The notes: generated by a model from the letters alone, not told the origin. 39,765 nt of DNA from an uncultured Allomuricauda sp. (GCA_937899065.1 CALBPG010000063.1:1-39765); one strand, 5' to 3'; positions 1-8,407 are shown, counted from the first letter of the stretch. Made by a program: numbers and translations.

Positions 1-446
1 GCACTGGGTAAAAGGGTCAAAAGTCCCAAAACAAGAACGATATGTTTTAAGTTTCTAGATGTTTTGTAAACACCTGCGTAGGGAAAACTCATGAGAATAC
101 CACAAAACAAAATGAATAGCAACCAGCTGTGAAACCGCAACACCCAATGACTCTTGAATTGATGGTCTAAAGAGAGGCCTAAGACGAAAAGTGGTCGAAA
201 TGGGTCTTCGCCTTCATAGTAGGATAATGTTTTGGAATCCGTAAAAAATAGCCCGAGGTCAGGACGTGCTAGACTTAAATTATCCTCAATAAGAAATTCC
301 TCCGATGCAAGAAGTTTAGGTTGTGTTAGCCTAGCTTGATATCCAGAATACAGCAGAATACTCAGTATGGCAAATGCGGTCCAAAGTGGTGCAGATTTTG
401 GAAATAAAATTGATTTAAAGTGATTTGGGTCTCGCAATAGGGCCAT
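1..446 (-). CDS. Unrecognised membrane protein, N-terminal part (cut by window edge)
   Basis: The reading frame starts at an ATG at 444-446 on the minus strand and runs open off the left edge, giving 148 residues of an N-terminal part. It begins MALLRDPNHFKS, has a first hydrophobic segment at about residues 22-34 (LWTAFAILSILLY), a polar stretch of about 70 residues rich in acidic and aromatic positions, then two hydrophobic segments near residues 105-120 and 135-148. This fits a multi-pass membrane protein with an extracytoplasmic loop after the first helix, but I cannot name a family; a membrane glycosyltransferase is one possibility only. An in-frame TAA lies a few codons upstream of the ATG, so the start is well bounded. 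Confidence 0.6.
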   Translation of the reverse strand, partial: MALLRDPNHFKSILFPKSAPLWTAFAILSILLYSGYQARLTQPKLLASEEFLIEDNLSLARPDLGLFFTDSKTLSYYEGEDPFRPLFVLGLSLDHQFKSHWVLRFHSWLLFILFCGILMSFPYAGVYKTSRNLKHIVLVLGLLTLLPS

Positions 447-550
447 TTTGATACCGTACAAAGTATCATACCCTTCTGGTCCTTAAGTGGGTAAACTAAA
501 GGAAGCCCAAGTTGGGTTGACGAATTAAGGTTTTGAATTGAGGAAAAAAA

Positions 551-1813
551 TCAGACCGTTGCGGCAACTTCCATTAAAAGTGCACATATGTATGCCCCCG
601 CTGTTCCTACAACATAACCGAATACCGCCAATAAAATCCCTACCGAGGTCAGTGATGGGTGAAATTCCGCTGCAACCACGGGAGCGGAGGCTGCCCCTCC
701 CACGTTGGCTTGACTTCCCACAGCAAGGAAAAAATAGGGTGCATTAATCAACTTGGCCACCAGAATCAGCAGACCGGCATGGATTGAAATCCAAATAAAC
801 CCTATGGCAATCAATCCTGGGTTTTCCATAACGCGACCCAAATCCATTTTCATCCCAATTGTCGCAACCAAAATATAAATAAAAACCCCACCGATTTTAC
901 TGGCCACAGCACCTTCATAATTTTTGGCTTTGGTAAAGGATAGGCCAATCCCAATGGCTGTGGCGACCACTACCATCCATAAAAACTTTGACCCTAATGA
1001 GGACAGAATTTTTTCTTTGTTGCGAATCACTTCGAAATTGGCTTCCAAAAATTCGGCGATATAATGTCCGAAAAAGTGCGCGAGTCCGACACCGAAAAAG
1101 GCATAGAACAATAACATGATGATGTCATGCAGACTGGTTACGCGCTCAATTTTTTTGGTGTGTTCAGTGACCTTTACTTTTAACGCTTCTATGGAACTGG
1201 TATCCGCTTGAAGCCATTTGTCGATTTTCTTCGTTTTCCCAATCCCCAAAAGAATAATGGCCATCCAAACGTTGGCTACCACAATATCAATCAAAACCAT
1301 GCCGCCGTACTTTTCCTGATTGAATTGAAATACTTCCAGCATGGCTGCCTGGTTGGCCCCTCCGCCAATCCAGCTTCCTGCAATGGTCGCCAAACCGCGC
1401 CAAACGGCATCAAAACCTGCTACTCCAACGGTTTCAGGGGAGAAGATGGAAACAATCAGAATAGCAATTGGTCCCCCAATGATGATACCTAGAGTACCCG
1501 TGAGAAACATTATCAATGCCTTGGAACCTAAATTGAAAATAGCCTTTAGGTCGATGCTCAAAGTCATCAATATCAATGCAGCTGGCAATAAATAACGGCT
1601 GGCAATAAAGTAGGTTTTTGAGGCCTTTTCGTCCACAATACCTGTACTGGCCAAAATAGCGGGTAGCAAATAACACATTAAGACGGTTGGAACAACGGAA
1701 TAAAACTTTTTCCAAAACTTCACCTTGGACGAAGCGGTAAAGAAAACGAATCCCAAACAAAAGCAAAGAAGACTGAAAATTACCGTGTCATCGGTGAAAG
1801 GAAGTTGTTCCAT
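551..1813 (-). CDS. DUF819 family membrane protein
   Basis: A 420-residue protein with about 11-12 hydrophobic segments, matching the DUF819 (YjcL-like) family in length and pattern. Two glycine-rich signatures sit inside helices: GSWIGGGANQAAM at about 146-158 and GSQANVGGAASAP at about 366-378, one in each half, which suggests an internal two-fold repeat as in many secondary transporters. The substrate is unknown; transport is inferred from topology. It lies 33 bases downstream of the HAD phosphatase gene on the same strand and is probably the last gene of the DUF5916-HAD-DUF819 unit. No clear terminator hairpin is visible after its stop. Confidence 0.9.
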   Translation of the reverse strand: MEQLPFTDDTVIFSLLCFCLGFVFFTASSKVKFWKKFYSVVPTVLMCYLLPAILASTGIVDEKASKTYFIASRYLLPAALILMTLSIDLKAIFNLGSKALIMFLTGTLGIIIGGPIAILIVSIFSPETVGVAGFDAVWRGLATIAGSWIGGGANQAAMLEVFQFNQEKYGGMVLIDIVVANVWMAIILLGIGKTKKIDKWLQADTSSIEALKVKVTEHTKKIERVTSLHDIIMLLFYAFFGVGLAHFFGHYIAEFLEANFEVIRNKEKILSSLGSKFLWMVVVATAIGIGLSFTKAKNYEGAVASKIGGVFIYILVATIGMKMDLGRVMENPGLIAIGFIWISIHAGLLILVAKLINAPYFFLAVGSQANVGGAASAPVVAAEFHPSLTSVGILLAVFGYVVGTAGAYICALLMEVAATV

Positions 1814-1846
1814 AATATTATGCTAAGCTGGCCAAATATAGAAAAA

Positions 1847-2644
1847 TCAAAAATGCGCTTTTAAAAACGCTGCTACCCCATTTTCGATATTTGAAAGGGT
1901 TAGGGCATTTGCCACTTCTTTAACCTCTGGTTTGGCATTGCCCACAGCAACCCCATAACCTGAGGTACTCAGCATGTCAAGGTCATTGTAGTTGTCTCCA
2001 AACGCCAAAACGTCACGAAAGGAATCTCCAGCCTCGAATAAAGCGGCAATACCCATAAGTTTCGAAGTTCCAGCGGGAGCAAGTTCAGAAAAGGTATCAC
2101 TGGAGCGATAAACGATAAGTCTTTCGCCCAATTGTTCATTAAGGGGTTTTTCCAAAGCATCCAATTGTGATTTGGTACCCATCAGCATCACTTTGTGGGC
2201 TCCTAGATTTTGTGAACCCCAGCGGGTCAAGGTATCCGTAGTGTTTTCGAAGAGGGGTTTGGCTTTGGTATTGAACGTTTCCTTTTCTACCCTTAAAGAG
2301 GTTTCTTCCACACACCATTCATCATAAGCATACAGTCCCAATTTTACTTCAAAACTTCGCGCTATTTCATATAATGCGTGCAAGGATTCGGAAGAAATCA
2401 TTTGATTGTTGACCTCTTTTCCGTCGGATAGCACCAAGGCACCGTTGTAACTCACCAACGGATTTTCAGAAATCCCAAGACGCTCTTGCACATAGGTCAT
2501 GGAATTTGGCATTCGCGCCGAAACCAAAATGATTTTCAGTTGGTTTTTTAAGCGTTGAAATTGTTCAATCGTAAATTCGGAAACATCATTTTTCGTAGAA
2601 AGCAACGTGCCATCAAGGTCCGAACAGAGGTATTTGAAATCCAT
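1847..2644 (-). CDS. HAD superfamily phosphatase, Cof-type
   Basis: A 265-residue soluble protein of the Cof/YbiV-type HAD hydrolases, which dephosphorylate sugar phosphates and similar small metabolites in the cytoplasm. All four HAD motifs are visible: DLDGT at 9-13 (nucleophile Asp9, acid/base Asp11), Ser42 in VSAR, Lys195 in GTSK, and GDNYNDLDM at 216-224 for Mg2+ binding. The middle region (about 85-185) is the type IIB cap. Length is typical. Its start lies one base after the stop of the DUF5916 gene, so the two are almost certainly co-transcribed. The specific substrate cannot be told from sequence. Confidence 0.92.
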   Translation of the reverse strand: MDFKYLCSDLDGTLLSTKNDVSEFTIEQFQRLKNQLKIILVSARMPNSMTYVQERLGISENPLVSYNGALVLSDGKEVNNQMISSESLHALYEIARSFEVKLGLYAYDEWCVEETSLRVEKETFNTKAKPLFENTTDTLTRWGSQNLGAHKVMLMGTKSQLDALEKPLNEQLGERLIVYRSSDTFSELAPAGTSKLMGIAALFEAGDSFRDVLAFGDNYNDLDMLSTSGYGVAVGNAKPEVKEVANALTLSNIENGVAAFLKAHF

Positions 2645-2645
2645 G

Positions 2646-4844
2646 CTAAATGTTAAGCCAATAGGTCAGCTTCAAATTTATGGAACGATTTCGGGGCATG
2701 AAGGTGTTTACGAAATAATTGTCGTTGTAAACTAAAAATAAATCTGAAAGCGGTGCAAAACGCCATTGCAAACGGGAATTGAAGCCCAAATTATCTCTCT
2801 GGTTGCTGTACTGAATCAAAGTGGACCAGAATACCGCCTTGTTGAAGGTCACATCGAAACGAGGGCTTATCAGCCAAATATCAGCACTGGAATGCGGGTT
2901 TGGAAGTTCGATGTGGTCATATCGTACATTCAGTCTAAGGTTGAACTTTGGTTGCAAACGCAGGCTTCCGAAGGTTTCAATGGAATAGCGGTTTCCATTG
3001 AAAAAGCCACCAATAGAAGGTTCTACGCCATAGGCAAAAACCTTTCTCCGGTCGGATCTAAATTCTGCTCTAAAGCTGGTAAAATGATAGCCTTGGTCTG
3101 CTGGCAATGCTACTGCATCGTCTTTTCCGGTAGGTTCAAACTCATCTGTCAAGAAAATGTACTGATTCGTGATGCCTCCGTTGATTTGTATCAAATTGTT
3201 GAACTCAGCACCCCAACCAAAACTGGTCTCCCGGTCTGTATTTTGATACTCCAGTCCAGGTCTCCAGGTATGTGAATTGAATAACTCAAAACCGTGATTG
3301 TTGATTTTCTTCTCTTTGGGCCAATAGGTTCTGGAAACGTTTCCGGTAGCTTTGAAGATGTCTTTTCGAGGAATAAAACCCAGGTCTGAATTAAATTCTT
3401 CATCGATGTACACTAAATCAATAATGCCACCATATTTTCTGGAATTGTAAGCAGTAAAAGCACCTAAAGAATAATTTCCTTCACTATCATTCGGTTGAAA
3501 GGATTTGTGCCCATAAAACTTCCCCACCCAGGTGTTGTCTTCGGAAGCTAGGTTATAGTCCAAACCTACCACTCGATTGTATTCTTCTGATTCATCAACG
3601 AAGTCCGGTGCATCGAAAGTTTGTCTATTGATAAAGAAAAAACTGATGTTTGAACGTGAAAAAACCTTTTGCTGAAGGCTGAACATCAAGTTGTTGTTCG
3701 AAGCAATACGATTGGCCGCATCTTCTTCCGTTTGGATGTTCAAGAAGCCTAGACGTAAATTATTATTGATTTTTCCGCTCAAGCGAATACCTCCGAGAAT
3801 TCTGTTTTCAATGGTATTGTCGGCAGTATCGGTAGCTATTCCAATACGTCTGGAGAAGAAGGGATTAGCATCCCGACCCCCTCCAAAATTCCCAAAAAGG
3901 TCGTTATTGTCGATAAAAAATTGTCTTCGTTCCGGCAGGCCAATTTCAAAACGGGTGAGGTTGGTGATAAAGTTGTCTACTTCAACTTGCGAAAAGTCTG
4001 GGTTTACGGTTATATCCAAATTCATCCCATTACCGATGGCTACTTTAGCATCACCGCCGACCTTCACATTATTGGTCGTCGTTACGTTTTCATAATCTTT
4101 TCCTGAAAAACCATTTACATAAGGAATTATGGCCAATGGTGTTCTTGATTTTCCCAATGGTTTTTCGAATACCATATCCCCCATAAATGCCAAATTGAAA
4201 ATTAACTGGTTTTGGGGAACCCGTATCCAAGTACTGCGTTCATTGGATTGCATATCAAAACGATAGCTGTTGAAACGCCATTTGGTTTCCCCTTCGCGAA
4301 ACTTAAAAGAGGTGAGCGGAATGGCAATTTCAGCAGTATAATAGTCATCGTATATTTTGGACTCACCGCGCCATTTGACATCCCAAGAAGTGGTAAACCC
4401 TCTAAGATTTGCCCCACCACCGGTAATCAAGGCTTCCCTGCGGACACCGTAAGGGTTGATGCCGAAAAGAAACGCATTGGTGCCATCATTGAAAGTATCG
4501 AAAAGTAGGCTAATGTTATCGTTGCCACCTGCCCTAAAATCCCGACGTAAAGAAGGAACAACATAGTTTTTACCCTTCGTATTTAGTTTAATGGCTAAGT
4601 AGAGGTTTTTGGAATCGTACAGCATTTTAATATCGGTTTTTTGCTGTGCGAGTATCGAATCGGTGGGAAAGTTTTGTTGAAAATCATGAGCGCTTTCGGC
4701 GGTTTCCCAAACGACTTCATCCAAAACCCCATCTATTTCGATAGGTCGGTCAATAAGCCTGACGGTAAATTGTTTAGGAGAAGATTGCGAAAAAAGACAA
4801 CATGCAAATAATGCCATAAATGGCATTACGTAGGGTTTCAACAT
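2646..4844 (-). CDS. DUF5916 domain protein with CBM9-like N-terminal domain
   Basis: A 732-residue exported protein. Residues 1-22 form a signal peptide (hydrophobic MPFMALFACCLF ending near SQSS). Residues about 30-220 look like a carbohydrate-binding family 9-like beta-sandwich (IDGVLDEVVW, then LYDSKNLYLAIKL and DNISLLFDTFNDG). The remainder is DUF5916, rich in alternating aromatic and polar residues like an outer-membrane beta-barrel, and the protein ends in a short beta strand (LKLTYWLNI). Family function is not established; the layout suggests an outer-membrane protein with a periplasmic or surface binding domain. It heads the DUF5916-HAD-DUF819 unit and has its own -7-like box at 4867-4874. 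Confidence 0.9.
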   Translation of the reverse strand: MLKPYVMPFMALFACCLFSQSSPKQFTVRLIDRPIEIDGVLDEVVWETAESAHDFQQNFPTDSILAQQKTDIKMLYDSKNLYLAIKLNTKGKNYVVPSLRRDFRAGGNDNISLLFDTFNDGTNAFLFGINPYGVRREALITGGGANLRGFTTSWDVKWRGESKIYDDYYTAEIAIPLTSFKFREGETKWRFNSYRFDMQSNERSTWIRVPQNQLIFNLAFMGDMVFEKPLGKSRTPLAIIPYVNGFSGKDYENVTTTNNVKVGGDAKVAIGNGMNLDITVNPDFSQVEVDNFITNLTRFEIGLPERRQFFIDNNDLFGNFGGGRDANPFFSRRIGIATDTADNTIENRILGGIRLSGKINNNLRLGFLNIQTEEDAANRIASNNNLMFSLQQKVFSRSNISFFFINRQTFDAPDFVDESEEYNRVVGLDYNLASEDNTWVGKFYGHKSFQPNDSEGNYSLGAFTAYNSRKYGGIIDLVYIDEEFNSDLGFIPRKDIFKATGNVSRTYWPKEKKINNHGFELFNSHTWRPGLEYQNTDRETSFGWGAEFNNLIQINGGITNQYIFLTDEFEPTGKDDAVALPADQGYHFTSFRAEFRSDRRKVFAYGVEPSIGGFFNGNRYSIETFGSLRLQPKFNLRLNVRYDHIELPNPHSSADIWLISPRFDVTFNKAVFWSTLIQYSNQRDNLGFNSRLQWRFAPLSDLFLVYNDNYFVNTFMPRNRSINLKLTYWLNI

Positions 4845-4866
4845 TGGTCACTTTGAATTAGTTGGG

Positions 4867-4874
4867 CAAATTTA
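4867..4874 (-). promoter_or_regulatory. Candidate -7 box for the DUF5916 unit
   Basis: TAAATTTG on the minus strand matches the Bacteroidota -7 consensus TAnnTTTG and lies 22 bases upstream of the DUF5916 start. No TTTG sits at the best distance upstream, so only the -7 half is supported. Confidence 0.4.
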
Positions 4875-4937
4875 AGGGGAAGGCTAGTTAAAAAAATCCC
4901 AAATATTGCTAAGGTTTTGTGGCCGTTTTCTTCGCTA

Positions 4938-5216
4938 TTAGCGTTTGGAAACCTTGTTTCCAGAAATGTGGCGTTGCCTAGAACATTTGAATCGGTCTAC
5001 ATCTTCACCTCTTTTTTTGGCATGTTTAGTATTGCGTCCTTGCACACGCTTGCGCCACATGCGAAAACTGCTGGGTTTCATTTCCCGTCGCATGATTTCA
5101 ATGGTCTCTTGTTCCGAAATCCCGAATTGATAGGTAATGGCTTCAAAAGGGGTGCGGTCTTCCCAGGCCATTTCAATGATTCGGTCCAACTCCCTTTCGG
5201 TAAAATTCTTTTTCAT
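4938..5216 (-). CDS. TIGR03643 family protein
   Basis: A 92-residue basic protein matching the TIGR03643 family: an N-terminal part resembling a helix-turn-helix (ERELDRIIEMAWEDRTPFEAI, then GISEQETIEIMRREM at about 35-49) followed by the family-typical MKPSSFRMWRKRVQGRNTKH stretch and a lysine/arginine-rich tail. A longer frame exists upstream, but it would overlap the alkB coding region; the ATG at 5214-5216, 16 bases after the alkB stop, gives the usual family length. Function is unknown; the fold and charge suggest nucleic-acid binding (inference). It is the third gene of an AraC-AlkB-TIGR03643 operon. Confidence 0.85.
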   Translation of the reverse strand: MKKNFTERELDRIIEMAWEDRTPFEAITYQFGISEQETIEIMRREMKPSSFRMWRKRVQGRNTKHAKKRGEDVDRFKCSRQRHISGNKVSKR

Positions 5217-5232
5217 GGTACAAAAATACGGA

Positions 5233-5829
5233 TTACCGAATGATACGAAAGGTAAGGTTGATTCGAGGACCCATTGTCTTGGCCGTCTTTGCAATTTGAT
5301 GTTGCCAAAAATGCTGGGTTGGCCCCGCCATGAGTAACAAACTTCCGTGTTCCAACAAAAGTTTGTGCTTTTGGGTTTTATCCTCTTTATGGCGTAGATT
5401 AAAAAAGCGTTCGTGCCCAAAACTGACCGAGGCTATCACAGGATTTTGACCTAATTCTTTCTCATCATCAGCATGCCAGCCATTGCTATCTTTTCCATCG
5501 CGGTACAAATTCATCAAACAAGTGGTGAATTTTTCTACGGTTTGGGTTTCTATGGCCGTTTTGATTTGCAAAAGTCTTTCAGAAAAGGGGTGGGGTTGCA
5601 TGGTAATATTTGAATAAGAATAGCTTTTTCCGTTGTTTCCATACAGGGCGGTAAGCCTTGGTTGGGCATAGATTTTGCCGAAAACTTTGATGTCATCTTG
5701 TTGCCAAGGGGTTTCATCCATTAATTCCTGAAAACAAGTATCTGCCCAATCCCGCTCAAAAAAATTGGGATAGTAGGTTATCTCGCTATCAGGAAGGGGT
5801 AAACGTTGTGCTTCGGCAAATAAACCCAT
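5233..5829 (-). CDS. alkB: AlkB-type 2-oxoglutarate/Fe(II) dioxygenase
   Basis: A 198-residue protein of the AlkB family, which oxidatively demethylates N1-methyladenine and N3-methylcytosine in nucleic acids. The iron ligands are visible: His119 and Asp121 in NGWHADDE and a distal His, probably His177, in TQHFWQHQ. The 2-oxoglutarate-binding pair Arg189/Arg195 follows in PRINLTFR near the C-terminus. Length matches the short bacterial and AlkBH2/3-like members. The start is one base downstream of the AraC regulator stop, so the two are coupled; damage-induced control by that regulator is an inference from the neighbourhood. Confidence 0.92.
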   Translation of the reverse strand: MGLFAEAQRLPLPDSEITYYPNFFERDWADTCFQELMDETPWQQDDIKVFGKIYAQPRLTALYGNNGKSYSYSNITMQPHPFSERLLQIKTAIETQTVEKFTTCLMNLYRDGKDSNGWHADDEKELGQNPVIASVSFGHERFFNLRHKEDKTQKHKLLLEHGSLLLMAGPTQHFWQHQIAKTAKTMGPRINLTFRIIR

Positions 5830-5830
5830 A

Positions 5831-6700
5831 CTAGGTCAAAACGGCTTTTAACTGGTTGCGATACTCCGATGGATTCTGACCCGTAAATGCTTTGAAAGAT
5901 TTATTGAAGTGGGAAAAATTGTTGAATCCGCTCTCAAAACAAACCTGTGTTATGCTCATGGACTGTTCTGCCAAAAGTTTGGAGGCATGTACCAAACGAT
6001 ATTCGTTTACGAATTGCGTAAAGGTTTTGTTTGTGATTTTTTTGAAGTAACGACAAAACGACGGTACTGTCATGCTCACCATGTCGGCCATTTCATCCAA
6101 ACTAATATCTTCTTTAAAGTGTTGCTTTACATGATTGAACACTTTGTTGATTCGGTCGTTGTCTTTAACTTCCGTCTCCATTGAAAAGCCTTCCGCGTGC
6201 AGTATCTTCTTTTCGGTTGAGTTCGAAAGCGTGTTCAAAATATTCAGATAGGATAGTAGTCGTTGAAAATCGGTTGTGTATTCTATGATTTCCATTTTAT
6301 CACCGACCTTCATTTTGGTCTTTCCATAAAAGGCGATACCCCCTTTGGCTACCTCGAATAGTTTTTGAATGTTTTTCATTTCCGGAATGTCAAAAAAATC
6401 GCTTCCCAAAAAATCATATTTCATTTGAATAAGGGTCTCACTTTTGTTTCCCGTAAGCTTGTCAGTAAAACCACAGTGGGGTAGGTTGGAACCAATTAAA
6501 ATCAAATCTCCTTCCCTAAAATAAGATACATGACTCCCTATTTGGCGTTTTCCGGAGCCACCGTTGATGTAAACAAGCTCTAGCTCGGGGTGGTAGTGCC
6601 ATCCGTTATTTTTGTTCTCCTTGTTTTCCGAGAACTTTTGATAAGTAAATGAATGTCCAAAGCTTGGGGCAATGGCTTCAAAAGCAGGTTTTGCATTCAT
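5831..6700 (-). CDS. AraC family transcriptional regulator with cupin sensor domain
   Basis: A 289-residue regulator. Residues about 10-110 form an AraC-type cupin (NNGWHYHPELELVYINGG, then REGDLILIGSNLPHCG), normally the ligand-sensing part. Residues about 185-285 hold the two helix-turn-helix motifs (SLDEMADMVSMTVPSFCRYFKK and SITQVCFESGFNNFSHFNKSFK, then FTGQNPSEYR). It is not an Ada protein: no methyl-acceptor zinc domain is present. It opens the operon with alkB and the TIGR03643 gene and faces a 208-base divergent region carrying an inverted repeat that may be its operator. The effector is unknown. Confidence 0.92.
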   Translation of the reverse strand: MNAKPAFEAIAPSFGHSFTYQKFSENKENKNNGWHYHPELELVYINGGSGKRQIGSHVSYFREGDLILIGSNLPHCGFTDKLTGNKSETLIQMKYDFLGSDFFDIPEMKNIQKLFEVAKGGIAFYGKTKMKVGDKMEIIEYTTDFQRLLSYLNILNTLSNSTEKKILHAEGFSMETEVKDNDRINKVFNHVKQHFKEDISLDEMADMVSMTVPSFCRYFKKITNKTFTQFVNEYRLVHASKLLAEQSMSITQVCFESGFNNFSHFNKSFKAFTGQNPSEYRNQLKAVLT

Positions 6701-6763
6701 AATTCAAACTTTCTTTTTCTAGGGTAAAAGTATACCGTCCCTAAAAGCGTAATCTATACAAAA

Positions 6764-6822
6764 TTACCAAAAATATATGCTATTTTACCTTTATGGGTGA
6801 TTTAACATATATTTAAGGGTAA
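6764..6822. promoter_or_regulatory. Inverted repeat in the divergent AraC / secreted-protein region
   Basis: AAATATATG at 6771-6779 is exactly mirrored by CATATATTT at 6806-6814, with TTACC (6764-6768) and GGTAA (6818-6822) on the outer flanks and 26 bases between the arms. The spacing suits a dimeric regulator bound to two half-sites better than a tight RNA hairpin. The adjacent AraC regulator is the obvious candidate ligand (inference). Confidence 0.4.
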
Positions 6823-6874
6823 TATTCCACAGTTATTGGTCAAAATTGTGGTAGAAATGACTGATTTCCTGAAA

Positions 6875-6882
6875 TACTTTTG
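6875..6882 (+). promoter_or_regulatory. Candidate -7 box of the small secreted protein gene
   Basis: TACTTTTG matches TAnnTTTG and lies 26 bases before the ATG at 6909. The nearest TTG upstream is 26 bases away, longer than usual, so the -33 half is not convincing. Confidence 0.4.
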
Positions 6883-6908
6883 GATTGTAATCTTAAAAAA
6901 CGAAAGTT

Positions 6909-7268
6909 ATGAAATCAGTAAGAGCGCAATTTTTAGGAGTAGCATTCAGTTTAGTAGCCGCCGTTGCAATGGCTGGCCCTAAAGGTGGAATGAAGAGTGA
7001 AGTTGAGAAAAACTTCATTACAGTGGATTTTGACCCTGTATTTGTAAAGAAAGACGGAAGGGTTATGATTAACCTTCTTAACCTAGAACAGGGTAAGGTA
7101 ACCTTTAAAGTATATGATAGCACAAACCGTTTGGTTTACATTGAATCTGTAGACGGGGATTTGGTGGTAGAGAAGTCATTCAACTTTGAAAAAGCCTTTG
7201 AAGACGAGTACACCGTGGTGGTAAAAGATGCTGAAGGTACTTACAGCGAGACCATCACCGTAAGATAA
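6909..7268 (+). CDS. Small secreted beta-sandwich-like protein, unknown function
   Basis: A 119-residue protein with a signal peptide (basic MKSVRAQ, hydrophobic FLGVAFSLVAAVAMA, cleavage likely after residue 22) and a mature part of about 95 residues with alternating beta-strand pattern: DGRVMINLLNLEQGKVTFKV, RLVYIESVDGD, DEYTVVVKDAEGTYSETITVR. This looks like a single Ig-like or DUF3244-like beta-sandwich ending on its last strand. There is no lipobox, no transmembrane anchor and no obvious type 9 secretion tail. It is a single-gene unit with its own candidate -7 box and a strong downstream hairpin. The periplasm or cell exterior is the likely location; I assign no function. Confidence 0.8.
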   Translation: MKSVRAQFLGVAFSLVAAVAMAGPKGGMKSEVEKNFITVDFDPVFVKKDGRVMINLLNLEQGKVTFKVYDSTNRLVYIESVDGDLVVEKSFNFEKAFEDEYTVVVKDAEGTYSETITVR

Positions 7269-7295
7269 GTTGTTTAGTTAATTTAATTTCAAGAA

Positions 7296-7328
7296 AAGGG
7301 CCTTCCAAGTTTGGGAGGTCTTTTTTTA
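7296..7328 (+). terminator. Rho-independent terminator
   Basis: A 12-bp stem with G-U pairs (7296-7307 with 7314-7325, loop AAGTTT) runs into a T tract at 7322-7328. It ends the small secreted protein transcript and touches the stop codon of the convergent MOSC gene. Confidence 0.8.
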
Positions 7329-7958
7329 TAGGTACTTCTTAAGCTTTTCTCGCTTTTTTTCAGGGAGTGCCGTATTGGCAATCGCAAGCTCCAAAAGGGT
7401 TTTGCTTTTTTGTCTCGCATACAAAAGCTCGTAGAAGGCCTTCACAGTAAGGGTTGAATCACTTTTCTTGCGCAAGGTCATGCGGTCACCCGCCCTTACC
7501 ATTCCGTCTTCGATAACTCGCACATAGGTTCCGGGATAGCCGTGGTCAATAAACTCTTTTAAAATACCTTGGTTTTCAAAGCGATATCCCAATTTATAAC
7601 AAGGTTCTCTGGGTTGGGTGATTTGAACCAGAGCTTCTCCCAATTCATAAACGTCACCGATACAAAGGTCTGCTTCATCCAAACCCTCTACAGTAATGTT
7701 TTCTCCAAACATGCCCCATTGCCATTTGAGATGTGGATACTTTTCTTTCCAATAGGGATAATGGTTCGTTGAGAATAAGTAGCAAGCCTTAAAGACGCCC
7801 CCATGTACTTTCGGATTAGCGATTACATCATCTGCTACGCCTTCTTTTCCCAAATGAATTGGGTTGTCTACTGGATTTTTGAAAATTCCCGTAGTATGGG
7901 TTTCTCCATTCCACGGAAAAGAAACTTTTTCTCCTAGATTTACACTTACTACCTCCAT
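7326..7958 (-). CDS. MOSC domain protein (YiiM-like)
   Basis: A 210-residue cytoplasmic protein matching the YiiM-type MOSC proteins, which are related to the molybdenum-cofactor sulfurase C-terminal domain and handle sulfur or molybdenum-cofactor-type substrates. Visible signatures are VHGGVFKACYLFSTNHYPYW, MFGENITVEGL and the conserved cysteine Cys120 in TQPREPCYKLG, followed by a helical YiiM-like C-terminal part from about residue 160. The gene converges on the small secreted protein gene. The precise substrate is not deducible here; some YiiM members reduce N-hydroxylated compounds, which is family knowledge only. Confidence 0.88.
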   Translation of the reverse strand: MEVVSVNLGEKVSFPWNGETHTTGIFKNPVDNPIHLGKEGVADDVIANPKVHGGVFKACYLFSTNHYPYWKEKYPHLKWQWGMFGENITVEGLDEADLCIGDVYELGEALVQITQPREPCYKLGYRFENQGILKEFIDHGYPGTYVRVIEDGMVRAGDRMTLRKKSDSTLTVKAFYELLYARQKSKTLLELAIANTALPEKKREKLKKYL

Positions 7959-7999
7959 AGGAGTAAGTTAGTAAAGCTTCTTCAGATTAGCAGTTGGAT

Positions 8000-8398
8000 T
8001 TATGCAAAAACTGTTTTCCTATGCCGCATTTCCAAGACGAACAACTTAATGATACTTTCGCCAATATTTTCAAGGTCATAAATGCTGTTGTTTTCATTGG
8101 GTTCCAAAAACTCGGTATCCCCTTCTTCAAATTGTACCAAGTTGATTTTACCCGTCCCAAATCGGGATATAGCCAATCCCTTTGTCATACAAATAATGCT
8201 GTGCGGGGATTCATGTCTTCGAAACTGAATACGTTGACTCGGCCATAGTGTGAGGTCCCACAATCGTGAGGTGCTATTCTCATAAAGAAGTTTTTGGCCT
8301 TGGGAAACATTGATTTCAGATTCATCACGAAGTTCCTTGATTTTTTCAAGGTCCCAATGCTCGAAGTTTCCTACGGGATTGATTTCTACGCACTTCAT
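8000..8398 (-). CDS. Cupin-like protein
   Basis: A 132-residue soluble protein with a single predicted cupin beta-barrel: LWDLTLWPSQRIQFRRHESPHSIICMTKG (about 46-74, with His62 and His66 as possible metal ligands) and a second half, FEEGDTEFLEPNENNSIYDLENIGESIIKLFVLEM. Such small cupins can bind small molecules or be enzymes; the sequence does not decide. It starts 9 bases after the stop of a small membrane protein gene, so the pair is probably one transcript. No catalytic assignment is justified. Confidence 0.65.
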   Translation of the reverse strand: MKCVEINPVGNFEHWDLEKIKELRDESEINVSQGQKLLYENSTSRLWDLTLWPSQRIQFRRHESPHSIICMTKGLAISRFGTGKINLVQFEEGDTEFLEPNENNSIYDLENIGESIIKLFVLEMRHRKTVFA

Positions 8399-8407
8399 AG
8401 GGAAGTA

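Noticed and set aside
2766..3275. Plus-strand frame of 169 residues inside the DUF5916 gene
   Set aside because: It is a shadow of the well-supported minus-strand gene and resembles no family.
4938..5420. A longer 160-residue frame for the TIGR03643 gene
   Set aside because: The first 68 residues overlap alkB coding sequence in another frame and do not resemble the family; the internal ATG at 5214-5216 gives the normal length.
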